Under the pieces are notes generated by a model. That model saw only the letters and a program-made list of their open reading frames with translations. It did not search any database and was not told where the DNA came from. Positions 1-6,005 of a stretch of DNA of 6,005 nucleotides are shown piece by piece. Every line of letters starts with the position of its first letter. Position 1 is the stretch's first letter. The stretch is from Alphaproteobacteria bacterium (GTDB lineage Bacteria; Pseudomonadota; Alphaproteobacteria; RF32; CAG-239), in assembly GCA_017546885.1 (NCBI GenBank), contig JAFYRQ010000055.1, forward strand, positions 1 to 6,005, written 5' to 3'. Position numbers and translations under genes: made by a program.

Positions 1-324
1 AATCATCTGATAAAATGAATCTTTTTCGGCTTTTTCCTTAAATTCTTCCAATTTTACTTTTTCTATCGGTATAATCATTTCGCTGGCGATGGTACAAACA
101 TCGTTTGCTATTGAGGCAAAGCCTTTTCTGACAAACAAACGATGCTTAACTTCCGTTTCAGAAGCCATAATTTTTACCATACCTTCGTCAACTTTAACCA
201 AACTTGGAGCTCTGCCCGAAATCACCGTCAAATTAATTTCCCCGGTCGGCAGTATCACACCCCAAGCTTTACCGTCTTCAACGGTTTTATACGGCACAAC
301 CAATCTATAGGTTATTTCTGCCAT
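1..324 (-). CDS. atpC: ATP synthase F1 epsilon subunit (5' part, cut by window edge)
   Basis: This is the rotor subunit that sits on gamma at the base of F1, contacts the c-ring, and in many bacteria restrains ATP hydrolysis. The 108 codons from the ATG at 324 stay open to base 1 with no stop, so the C-terminal end (roughly 25-30 residues in a typical family member) is missing. The visible part covers the N-terminal beta-sandwich (about residues 1-87) and the start of the charged C-terminal helix. Support comes from 'MAEITYRLVVP' at the start, 'GRAP' at 37-40, 'EGMVKI' at 47-52, 'RLFVRKGFA' at 62-70 and 'CTIASE' at 77-82, all in the family's order and spacing. It is diverged: the usual GHAP reads GRAP (R38), and the glycine-rich loop before it is replaced by 'LPTGEINLTVIS'. 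The start codon overlaps the atpD stop by one base (TAATG), with GAGG at 332-335 as a likely ribosome site. Position after atpD makes the identity near certain. Confidence 0.93.
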   Translation of the reverse strand, partial: MAEITYRLVVPYKTVEDGKAWGVILPTGEINLTVISGRAPSLVKVDEGMVKIMASETEVKHRLFVRKGFASIANDVCTIASEMIIPIEKVKLEEFKEKAEKDSFYQMI

Positions 325-1751
325 TATACTGCCTCGCCTTTCATTTTTTCAGCTTTTTCCAAAACTTGTTCTATTGTTCCGACCATATAAAATGCCTGTT
401 CGGGAACATTATCATATTTTCCTTCCAAAATCCCCTTAAAGCCTTTTATTGTGTCTTCCAATTTCACATATTCGCCTTTAGTGCCCGTAAATACTTCAGC
501 AACAAAAAACGGCTGAGATAAAAATCTTTGAACTTTACGAGCTCTTGATACGACAAGACGATCTTCTTCCGACAACTCATCCATACCCAAAATTGCAATA
601 ATATCTTGTAATGACTTATATTTTTGCAAAATTTCTTGCACACCGCGAGCCACGTTATAGTGTTCTTCGCCGACAATATCCGGTGAAAGCACACGACTTG
701 TCGAATCTAACGGGTCAACCGCCGGATAAATACCTAATTCAGAAATACTACGGCTTAAAACGGTGGTTGCATCTAAGTGAGCAAAAGTTGTTGCCGGTGC
801 CGGGTCAGTTAAGTCATCGGCAGGCACATAAACCGCTTGAACAGAGGTAATTGAACCGTTTTTGGTTGAAGTAATACGTTCTTGCATTGCTCCCATGTCC
901 GTTCCTAAAGTCGGTTGATAACCCACGGCTGACGGAATACGACCTAACAATGCCGAGATTTCTGAACCTGCTTGAGTAAAGCGGAAAATATTATCAACAA
1001 AGAACAACACATCTCTGTGTTCTACATCACGAAAATATTCTGCCTGTGTTAAACCTGTCAAAGCAACACGAGCTCTGGCTCCGGGAGGTTCGTTCATCTG
1101 GCCGTAAACCAATACTGTTTTAGACTTGTCGCCTTCAATATCAATAACTCCGGAATCTATCATTTCGTGATAAAGGTCGTTTCCTTCACGAGTACGTTCG
1201 CCTACACCGGCAAATACGGAATATCCGCCATGACCTTTAGCAATATTGTTAATCAATTCTTGAATAAGCACGGTTTTACCTACACCGGCACCGCCGAACA
1301 AACCGATTTTACCGCCCTTTACATAAGGCTCAAGCAAGTCAATAACCTTAATTCCGGTTGTTAAAACTTCTGTTTCGGTTGATTGTTCCGTAAAGCTCGG
1401 AGCCGGTCTGTGAATAGAGAATTTGTCTTTTGTATTAATTTCCCCTCTGCCATCAACTGCATCACCGGTTACGTTGATGATACGTCCCAACAATTCAGGT
1501 CCTACCGGAACTTCAATAGGTTTGCCGGTATTAACAACTTTAATACCGCGAGTTAAACCATCTGTACTATCCATAGCAATGGTTCGAACAACACCCTCGC
1601 CTAATTGTTGCTCTACTTCCAAAACCAACTCTTTGCCTTCGTTTTCACATTTCAACGCAGTATAAATATCGGGCAAATTTTCCAAATCGTCGAACTTTAC
1701 ATCGACAACAGCCCCCATAACCTGAAATATATATCCGTCTTTATTGGTCAT
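324..1751 (-). CDS. atpD: ATP synthase F1 beta subunit (catalytic)
   Basis: This is the catalytic subunit; three copies alternate with alpha in the F1 head and make ATP from ADP and phosphate on the cytoplasmic side of the inner membrane. At 475 residues it is full length for the family. Seen in the sequence: N-terminal beta-barrel (about 1-80); Walker A 'GGAGVGKT' at 153-160 with K159 and T160; 'GERTREGND' at 184-192 with the expected catalytic glutamate E185; Walker B 'LFFVD' ending at D253; the alpha/beta family signature 'PAVDPLDSTS' at 343-352; and the intact 'DELSEED' loop at 391-397, which contacts gamma. All catalytic residues are present, so it should be active. The ATG at 1751 is preceded by a strong Shine-Dalgarno sequence and the barrel begins at once ('GYIFQVMGAVVDVKF'), so the start is secure. 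It follows atpG by 18 bases and its TAA overlaps the atpC start. Sequence style is alphaproteobacterial. Confidence 0.99.
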   Translation of the reverse strand: MTNKDGYIFQVMGAVVDVKFDDLENLPDIYTALKCENEGKELVLEVEQQLGEGVVRTIAMDSTDGLTRGIKVVNTGKPIEVPVGPELLGRIINVTGDAVDGRGEINTKDKFSIHRPAPSFTEQSTETEVLTTGIKVIDLLEPYVKGGKIGLFGGAGVGKTVLIQELINNIAKGHGGYSVFAGVGERTREGNDLYHEMIDSGVIDIEGDKSKTVLVYGQMNEPPGARARVALTGLTQAEYFRDVEHRDVLFFVDNIFRFTQAGSEISALLGRIPSAVGYQPTLGTDMGAMQERITSTKNGSITSVQAVYVPADDLTDPAPATTFAHLDATTVLSRSISELGIYPAVDPLDSTSRVLSPDIVGEEHYNVARGVQEILQKYKSLQDIIAILGMDELSEEDRLVVSRARKVQRFLSQPFFVAEVFTGTKGEYVKLEDTIKGFKGILEGKYDNVPEQAFYMVGTIEQVLEKAEKMKGEAV

Positions 1752-1760
1752 AAAACCTAT

Positions 1761-1767
1761 CTCCTTT
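1761..1767 (-). promoter_or_regulatory. Strong Shine-Dalgarno site of atpD
   Basis: On the minus strand the 18-base atpG-atpD gap contains AAAGGAG, ending 9 bases before the atpD ATG. It is the closest match to the anti-Shine-Dalgarno consensus in the window. It lies in the only true gap inside the atp cluster, so beta translation need not depend on ribosomes finishing atpG. That would suit the threefold excess of beta over gamma; this last point is inference. Confidence 0.85.
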
Positions 1768-1769
1768 AA

Positions 1770-2678
1770 TTAAATAGCTTCCGCTCCGGCAATAATCTCC
1801 GTTAACTCGGTAGTAATTGCCGTTTGACGTAAACGATTGTATCGTAATGTAAGTTTTGAAATCATATCCGTAGCATTGCGAGTTGCATTGTCCATAGAAG
1901 TCATTCTCGCGCCCTGCTCTGATGCTTGGGTATTAATCATAATATCGTAGATATGCTCTTTGAATGCCAAAGGAACCGTCAGTTCTAACATTTCAAGAGT
2001 TCCCGGCTCAGACTCATAATAAGCATCGCCTTCCATATCGGTAACACCTGTTTCTATAACATGAATATCAAAAGGTAAAACTTCTTCACTGACAACATCT
2101 CTGTTCAAAGCAGATATAAACCGACTGTATATAACTTCACAAACATCAATTTTATCAGCCATATACATCTCTGATATTTCATCGGCAAGCGCAACACCTT
2201 CTTCGTAAAACACACCATCGGTCACGACAGACTCATCAAATCTGATAATCATATCGCCATACAGACCTTTGAGTGCATTATAACCGCGATATCCCAAGCA
2301 TATAATTTGCACATCTTTACCCAATGCTTTAAGTTCTTCTATTCGAGCCATTGCTTGACGCACTATCGAAGAATTGTAACTGCCACACAAACCTTTGTCC
2401 GAAGTTAACACTACTAACAAATATTTTTGCTGTTGAGGTTTGGGAGCACATAACCACCTTTTTTCCAACTCTTTACCTTGTTCTTTTGCCTGAACACGCA
2501 AAGTATATAAAATCCTGCTTACGGTGTTATATAAACACTCCCTGTATGCTTCAATTTTTATCAAAGCAAGCTGAGCTCTACGCAAACGAGATGCTGCCAC
2601 CATTTTCATAGCCGATGTTATTTTTTGAGTCGACTTGATAGCTTCTATTCTGTTACGTAATTCTTTCAAACCCGCCAT
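1770..2678 (-). CDS. atpG: ATP synthase F1 gamma subunit (central shaft)
   Basis: Gamma is the rotating central stalk: its N- and C-terminal helices form a coiled coil inside the alpha3beta3 ring and pass c-ring rotation to the catalytic sites. At 302 residues it is slightly longer than the usual 285-295. Seen: the N-terminal helix motif 'KSTQKITSAMKMVAA' at 15-29; the central Rossmann-like domain opening with 'LLVVLTSDKGLCGSYNSS' around 87-104; the C-terminal helix 'EQGARMTSMDNATRNA' around 254-269; and the family's C-terminal signature 'ITTELTEIIAGAEA' at 288-301. Start and end are typical, with no truncation or frameshift. The ATG lies one base after the atpA stop (TAA-A-ATG), with AGGG at 2688-2691 inside the end of atpA as the likely ribosome site, so it is probably translationally coupled to atpA. 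Confidence 0.98.
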   Translation of the reverse strand: MAGLKELRNRIEAIKSTQKITSAMKMVAASRLRRAQLALIKIEAYRECLYNTVSRILYTLRVQAKEQGKELEKRWLCAPKPQQQKYLLVVLTSDKGLCGSYNSSIVRQAMARIEELKALGKDVQIICLGYRGYNALKGLYGDMIIRFDESVVTDGVFYEEGVALADEISEMYMADKIDVCEVIYSRFISALNRDVVSEEVLPFDIHVIETGVTDMEGDAYYESEPGTLEMLELTVPLAFKEHIYDIMINTQASEQGARMTSMDNATRNATDMISKLTLRYNRLRQTAITTELTEIIAGAEAI

Positions 2679-2679
2679 T

Positions 2680-4227
2680 TTATGCTACCCTGTCTTTATC
2701 CAAAAATTCTTCCGTAAAAGATGTATAGAAATCAGTCAATCTCTTATCCAAATCTTCTGATATAACTTTTTTCTCGTTTATCTCGGCCAAAAACTCCGGA
2801 TGTTTAGCTCTAACTCTTTCAACAACGGCATCTTCAAAAGGATTAACTTCTTCAACGGACATTTTATCCAAAAATCCTCGAACACCGCCGAAAATCAAAA
2901 CAACTTCTTCTGCTACCGGCAGAGGTGCATGAACAGATTGTTCCAATAACATTGTCAATCTTTCACCTCGAGCAATAAGCTGTTTTGTTGAAGCATCTAA
3001 ATCCGATGAAAACTTGGCAAATGCTGCCATTTCACGATATTGCGCCAAATCAAGCTTAATTTTTCCGGCAACTTGTTTCATAGCCTTAATTTGAGCAGCA
3101 GAGCCCACACGACTTACCGAAATACCCACGTTAACCGCCGGACGAATACCTTGATAGAACAAAGATGTTTCCAAAAAGATTTGTCCGTCCGTAATAGAAA
3201 TAACATTGGTCGGAATATATGCAGACACGTCTCCGGCTTGTGTTTCAATAACCGGTAAAGCCGTCAGCGAACCGCCACCTTTTTCGTCACTCATCTTTGC
3301 CGCACGTTCCAACAAACGAGAGTGCAAATAGAATACATCACCCGGATAAGCTTCACGTCCCGGCGGACGACGAAGCAATAAAGACATTTGACGATATGCC
3401 GTTGCTTGTTTAGACAAGTCATCATAAAAGATAACCGCATGCATTCCGTTATCACGAAAATACTCACCCATCGCACATCCCGAATATGGAGCAATAAACT
3501 GCATCGGAGCTGCATCAGATGCTGTTGCAGCAACCACAATAGTATAATCTAAAGCCCCATGGTCTTTCAAAGTTTGAACCACTTGTGCAACGGTAGAACG
3601 CTTTTGTCCTATTGCAACATAAATACAATACATTTTTTCGTTTTCAGACTTAGCCTGATCGTTAATATGCTTTTGATTGATGATTGTATCAACGATAATT
3701 GATGTTTTTCCGGTTTGACGGTCTCCGATTATCAACTCACGTTGTCCGCGACCGATAGGAATAAGAGCATCAACAATTTTCAAACCTGTTTGCATAGGCT
3801 CGCAAACACTTTGACGCTCAATAATACCCGGAGCTTTAACCTCTGAGTTGCTATATTCTGTCGCCTCAATTTTTCCGAGTCCGTCAATAGGCTCGCCTAA
3901 AGCATTAACTACACGACCGAGCAAACCTTTTCCAACCGGAACACTCACAATCTTGTCTGTTCGTTTTACGATGTCACCTTCTTTAATTCCGGTATCATCG
4001 CCAAACAATACAACACCGACATTGTCTTCTTCCAAGTTAAGAGCCATCCCCTTAACTCCGTTAGGAAACTCGACCATTTCGTTATATTTCACATTATCCA
4101 AACCGTAAACACGAGCAATACCGTCACCGACGGATAACACACGTCCTACTTCGGACACGTCTATATCTGCTTTTGCTTCGGCAATTTTTGCCTCTAAAAC
4201 AGATGCTATTTCACTGGCTCCAGACAT
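2680..4227 (-). CDS. atpA: ATP synthase F1 alpha subunit
   Basis: Alpha is the non-catalytic, nucleotide-binding partner of beta in the F1 hexamer; it supplies the arginine finger to the beta active site and anchors delta at the top of F1. At 515 residues it matches the family (about 505-515). Seen in order: a short N-terminal helix that docks delta (about 1-24); beta-barrel with 'VGDGIARVYGLDNV' at 33-46; Walker A 'GDRQTGKT' at 168-175 with K174; Walker B 'AVIFYDD' at 264-270; the alpha/beta signature 'PAVNVGISVS' at 363-372 followed by the arginine finger R373; and the C-terminal helical domain from about 385. All key residues are intact. The ATG is one base downstream of the atpH stop, with AAAGGGA at 4237-4243 as ribosome site 9 bases upstream. 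The 'VYGLDNV' style and N-terminus resemble alphaproteobacterial and mitochondrial alpha subunits. Confidence 0.99.
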   Translation of the reverse strand: MSGASEIASVLEAKIAEAKADIDVSEVGRVLSVGDGIARVYGLDNVKYNEMVEFPNGVKGMALNLEEDNVGVVLFGDDTGIKEGDIVKRTDKIVSVPVGKGLLGRVVNALGEPIDGLGKIEATEYSNSEVKAPGIIERQSVCEPMQTGLKIVDALIPIGRGQRELIIGDRQTGKTSIIVDTIINQKHINDQAKSENEKMYCIYVAIGQKRSTVAQVVQTLKDHGALDYTIVVAATASDAAPMQFIAPYSGCAMGEYFRDNGMHAVIFYDDLSKQATAYRQMSLLLRRPPGREAYPGDVFYLHSRLLERAAKMSDEKGGGSLTALPVIETQAGDVSAYIPTNVISITDGQIFLETSLFYQGIRPAVNVGISVSRVGSAAQIKAMKQVAGKIKLDLAQYREMAAFAKFSSDLDASTKQLIARGERLTMLLEQSVHAPLPVAEEVVLIFGGVRGFLDKMSVEEVNPFEDAVVERVRAKHPEFLAEINEKKVISEDLDKRLTDFYTSFTEEFLDKDRVA

Positions 4228-4228
4228 T

Positions 4229-4783
4229 TTATTTTGTCCCTTTCATCAATAATTCCAATCGTTCCAGTTTACCTTTGATTGAGTCGTCAATCAACTTTGT
4301 TCCGCATTCTATCACTAATCCACCCAAAATTTCAGGTTTTATTTGATACTTAACAACAACTTTATTACCTAAATAGCTTTCCATTGCGGAAACAAGATTG
4401 TTTTTTTGTTCTTCGGAAAGCTCTATTGCCGTTTGCACATTCACTTGAGATATATTGTTTTTAGCATAATAAACACCGGTATAGGCTTTTAACACTTCAG
4501 ACAACAATGCTGCTCTCCCGTTATCCGCCATAGTTTTTACTAATCCGACAATAGGTTGCGAAAAATTCTTTTTTTCCGTTATATCAACTAAAATCTCTTT
4601 TTTATCACTATCTTTCAGTAACGGCCCTGATAAATATTTCATCAATTTTGTATCTTTTTCCAAGAAATATACAAAATCTTCCGTTTCGGCAAAAACCTTT
4701 TCAGATAAAGAAGAGGTAGCAGCTGCTTCATAAAAAGCTTCCGCATAAGATTTTATCAATTTATTTTTTTCGTTTTTCTTCAT
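4229..4783 (-). CDS. atpH: ATP synthase F1 delta subunit (OSCP family)
   Basis: Delta (the bacterial counterpart of mitochondrial OSCP) caps the F1 head and ties it to the peripheral b-stalk, so the head does not turn with the rotor. The protein has 184 residues, normal for the family. The N-terminal helical domain (about 1-105) starts with 'SYAEAFYEAA' at 12-21, matching the typical 'YAxAL' opening. The C-terminal domain carries the conserved stretch 'PEILGGLVIECG' at 150-161 and 'DDSIKGKLERL' at 166-176, which together are the family hallmark. The N-terminal lysine-rich tail (MKKNEKNK) is an ordinary variation. It is the first gene of the F1 cluster, 63 bases after priA. The ATG at 4783 has a modest purine-rich site AAGAGAG at 4791-4797. 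There is no signal peptide or membrane segment, as expected for a soluble stator part. Confidence 0.96.
   Translation of the reverse strand: MKKNEKNKLIKSYAEAFYEAAATSSLSEKVFAETEDFVYFLEKDTKLMKYLSGPLLKDSDKKEILVDITEKKNFSQPIVGLVKTMADNGRAALLSEVLKAYTGVYYAKNNISQVNVQTAIELSEEQKNNLVSAMESYLGNKVVVKYQIKPEILGGLVIECGTKLIDDSIKGKLERLELLMKGTK
4237..4243 (-). promoter_or_regulatory. Shine-Dalgarno site of atpA inside the atpH 3' end
   Basis: The minus strand reads AAAGGGA, ending 9 bases before the atpA ATG and lying wholly inside the last codons of atpH. It settles the atpA start one base after the atpH stop. Since ribosomes ending atpH pass over it, coupled re-initiation is plausible. Confidence 0.7.
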
Positions 4784-4846
4784 CTGTTATCTCTCTTGCC
4801 AATTTCAGTTACTGTATTTCTTTTTTATTGCTATTTTATTAATTTT
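4784..4846 (-). other. Spacer between priA and atpH; possible promoter region, no terminator seen
   Basis: This 63-base stretch is strongly AT-rich and is the longest non-coding segment in the window. I see no GC-rich hairpin followed by a T run on the minus strand, so no intrinsic terminator for priA. It holds the weak atpH ribosome site (4791-4797) and a tiny inverted repeat CAGT-A-ACTG at 4806-4814. AT-rich hexamers resembling a -10 box occur, but none is paired with a convincing -35, so I do not place a promoter. The atp operon promoter could lie here or inside the end of priA, or the genes could be read through from priA. Confidence 0.4.
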
Positions 4847-6005
4847 TTACATAAAAGAGTAAGGATCAATATCTGTTTCCACTCTGACCGATGAAGGTAT
4901 ATTAACCTTATCAATCCATAATTTCAAGACTTCTTGTATATTTATTGTTCTTGCTGTTTTTAACAACAGGCGATAACGATATTTATTTCGTAACATAAAT
5001 ACCGGAGCCGGCGCCGGTCCCAATGTTGTTATATACTCATTATTAGGAGCTGTTTGACCTAATGCAACCGCAATTTTTTCCGCCAAATGTGCTTTTTCAC
5101 TGCTGACTATTAAAGCAGCCAACTTACCGAAAGGTGGCATTTTTAATATTTTTCTTGTTTGTTTTTCCAGTGCAAAAAAATCTTCTCGATTATTGTTTAC
5201 CAAAGCCTGTAACACTGCGTTTTCAGGATATAGAGTTTGCACAAAAACTTCTCCGCTTTTGCCTGCACGCCCTGCTCTTCCCGCAACTTGCGACAATAGT
5301 TGAAATGTTTGTTCCGAAGCCCTCAAATCGCTTCCCATCAAACCTAAATCGGCATCAACAATACCTACTAATGTCAGCTCAGGAAAATGGTGACCTTTCG
5401 CTAAAATCTGAGTTCCGACCATAATATCAAGTTGTCCTTTTTCCATTTCATCAAATATCTTTGACAACTCGACAACACTTGATGTGGTATCACTTGATAA
5501 AACTTTAACTCTGGCATTTGGAAAACGCTTATTTACTTCTTCGGCAATTCGCTCAACTCCGGGGCCGCAAGCGGTTAGACCGTCTTCCGAATGACAATCA
5601 GGACAAAACGGAGGCTTGTTCATCATATAACCGCAACGATGACACAACAATTTTCCGTTTGTTTTATGTTCTGCCAACCATGCCGTACAATGAGGACACT
5701 GAATACGATACCCACAATCACGACATATTATCAACGGAGCATAACCGCGGCGATTTAAGAACAACATAGATTGTTCGCCTTTTTCCAGATTGTTTTTTAA
5801 GGCATCGACCAATGTCGGAGCAAGCCACGACGGTCCCCATTCTCCTCTTTTGGGTTTATCTTTTTTCAAATCTATAATTTTTATATCCGGCAAAGTTGCA
5901 CCGGCAAATCTTTTGGTTAATTTAACCGTGTCATATTTTCCGTTTTCAACATTTACAACTGTTTCCATATCCGGTGTTGCCGTTGATAAAATAAGCGGAA
6001 ATCTC
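4847..6005 (-). CDS. priA: Primosomal protein N' / replication restart helicase PriA (C-terminal part)
   Basis: PriA is a 3'-to-5' DNA helicase that recognises stalled forks and D-loops and reloads the replicative helicase. The frame is open from the TAA at 4847 to the right window edge, giving the last 385 codons; the family has about 700-750 residues, so the DNA-binding domain and Walker A/B half lie outside. Numbering from the first visible codon: helicase motif 'STATPDMET' at 7-15; 'FLNRRGYAP' at 82-90; an inserted zinc-binding region with all eight cysteines in CxxC pairs at 94/97, 103/106, 121/124 and 134/137; 'GTQILAKGHHFP' at 197-208; 'QVAGRAGR' at 239-246; and the typical tail 'DPYSFM'. 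All visible functional residues are intact. The methionine at 5966-5968 is internal, inside the helicase motif, and is not the start. It is upstream of atpH on the same strand, an arrangement I recall from alphaproteobacterial genomes. Confidence 0.97.
   Translation of the reverse strand, partial: RFPLILSTATPDMETVVNVENGKYDTVKLTKRFAGATLPDIKIIDLKKDKPKRGEWGPSWLAPTLVDALKNNLEKGEQSMLFLNRRGYAPLIICRDCGYRIQCPHCTAWLAEHKTNGKLLCHRCGYMMNKPPFCPDCHSEDGLTACGPGVERIAEEVNKRFPNARVKVLSSDTTSSVVELSKIFDEMEKGQLDIMVGTQILAKGHHFPELTLVGIVDADLGLMGSDLRASEQTFQLLSQVAGRAGRAGKSGEVFVQTLYPENAVLQALVNNNREDFFALEKQTRKILKMPPFGKLAALIVSSEKAHLAEKIAVALGQTAPNNEYITTLGPAPAPVFMLRNKYRYRLLLKTARTINIQEVLKLWIDKVNIPSSVRVETDIDPYSFM
5594..5725 (-). 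other. priA: PriA double zinc-binding region (eight cysteines)
   Basis: Four CxxC pairs (CRDC, CPHC, CHRC, CPDC) fall within 44 codons. In PriA these bind two zinc ions and are needed for primosome partner contacts and helicase function. All eight ligands are present here, which argues for a functional PriA rather than a decaying copy. Confidence 0.9.

Noticed and set aside
89..390. Two overlapping plus-strand open frames (73 and 82 codons) opposite atpC and the end of atpD
   Set aside because: They lie antisense to recognised ATP synthase genes and have no recognisable motif; they are shadows of the conserved coding strand.
3291..3539. Minus-strand 82-codon open frame inside atpA in another frame
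   Set aside because: The atpA frame there encodes invariant alpha-subunit sequence; the alternative frame has unusual cysteine- and arginine-rich content and no family resemblance.
4806..4814. Inverted repeat CAGT-A-ACTG in the priA-atpH spacer as operator or terminator
   Set aside because: A 4-base arm with a 1-base loop is too small to be a stable hairpin and is expected by chance; no T run follows on the coding strand.
5134..5769. Plus-strand open frames opposite priA
   Set aside because: They run antisense to intact PriA helicase motifs and the zinc region; their content follows from the priA codons.
5966..5968. In-frame ATG as the start of a shortened PriA-like protein
   Set aside because: The frame is open upstream to the window edge and encodes the conserved 'STATPD' motif, so this methionine is internal to a longer PriA.
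1..6005. Alternative genetic code with UGA as tryptophan, known in some reduced alphaproteobacterial symbionts
   Set aside because: The tryptophans checked in atpC, atpG and priA are all TGG, and no in-frame TGA occurs in the genes.
1..6005. A previously undescribed system hidden in the window
   Set aside because: Coding sequence of well-known housekeeping genes covers all but about 80 bases, and I saw no repeats, mobile element remains, RNA gene or unexplained structure.

Overview
The window is a compact, ordinary piece of bacterial core genome. All recognised genes lie on the minus strand, so it reads from right to left. In transcription order it holds the 3' part of priA (primosomal helicase) and then the five F1-ATP synthase genes atpH (delta), atpA (alpha), atpG (gamma), atpD (beta) and atpC (epsilon, running off the left edge). 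The F1 order delta-alpha-gamma-beta-epsilon is complete. The F0 genes (a, b, c) are not upstream of atpH; priA is there instead.

A separate F1 operon with priA directly in front points to an Alphaproteobacterium, where F0 and F1 genes are typically split. Protein details agree: the alpha-subunit stretch around 'VYGLDNV', the gamma N-terminus, and the PriA segment 'DADLGL'. The DNA is AT-rich (roughly 40% GC by eye), which suggests an AT-rich host-associated or gut-type lineage rather than a high-GC free-living one. Genus cannot be fixed from these genes. The standard code fits: every tryptophan I checked is TGG, and all five visible stop codons are TAA.

Layout by window coordinates: 1-324 atpC (5' 108 codons, cut at the edge); 324-1751 atpD; 1770-2678 atpG; 2680-4227 atpA; 4229-4783 atpH; 4784-4846 a 63-base AT-rich spacer; 4847-6005 priA (last 385 codons). 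Junctions are extremely tight: atpH/atpA and atpA/atpG are both TAA-A-ATG (one base apart), atpD/atpC share one base (TAATG), and atpG/atpD has an 18-base gap with a strong Shine-Dalgarno sequence. This implies one polycistronic message with translational coupling.

Together the five atp genes make the soluble catalytic head (alpha3beta3), the rotor shaft (gamma, epsilon) and the stator cap (delta) that couple proton flow through membrane F0 to ATP synthesis. PriA is functionally unrelated (replication restart). I found no mobile element, RNA gene, CRISPR array, rho-independent terminator or novel system. The only mildly unusual protein is the diverged epsilon subunit.
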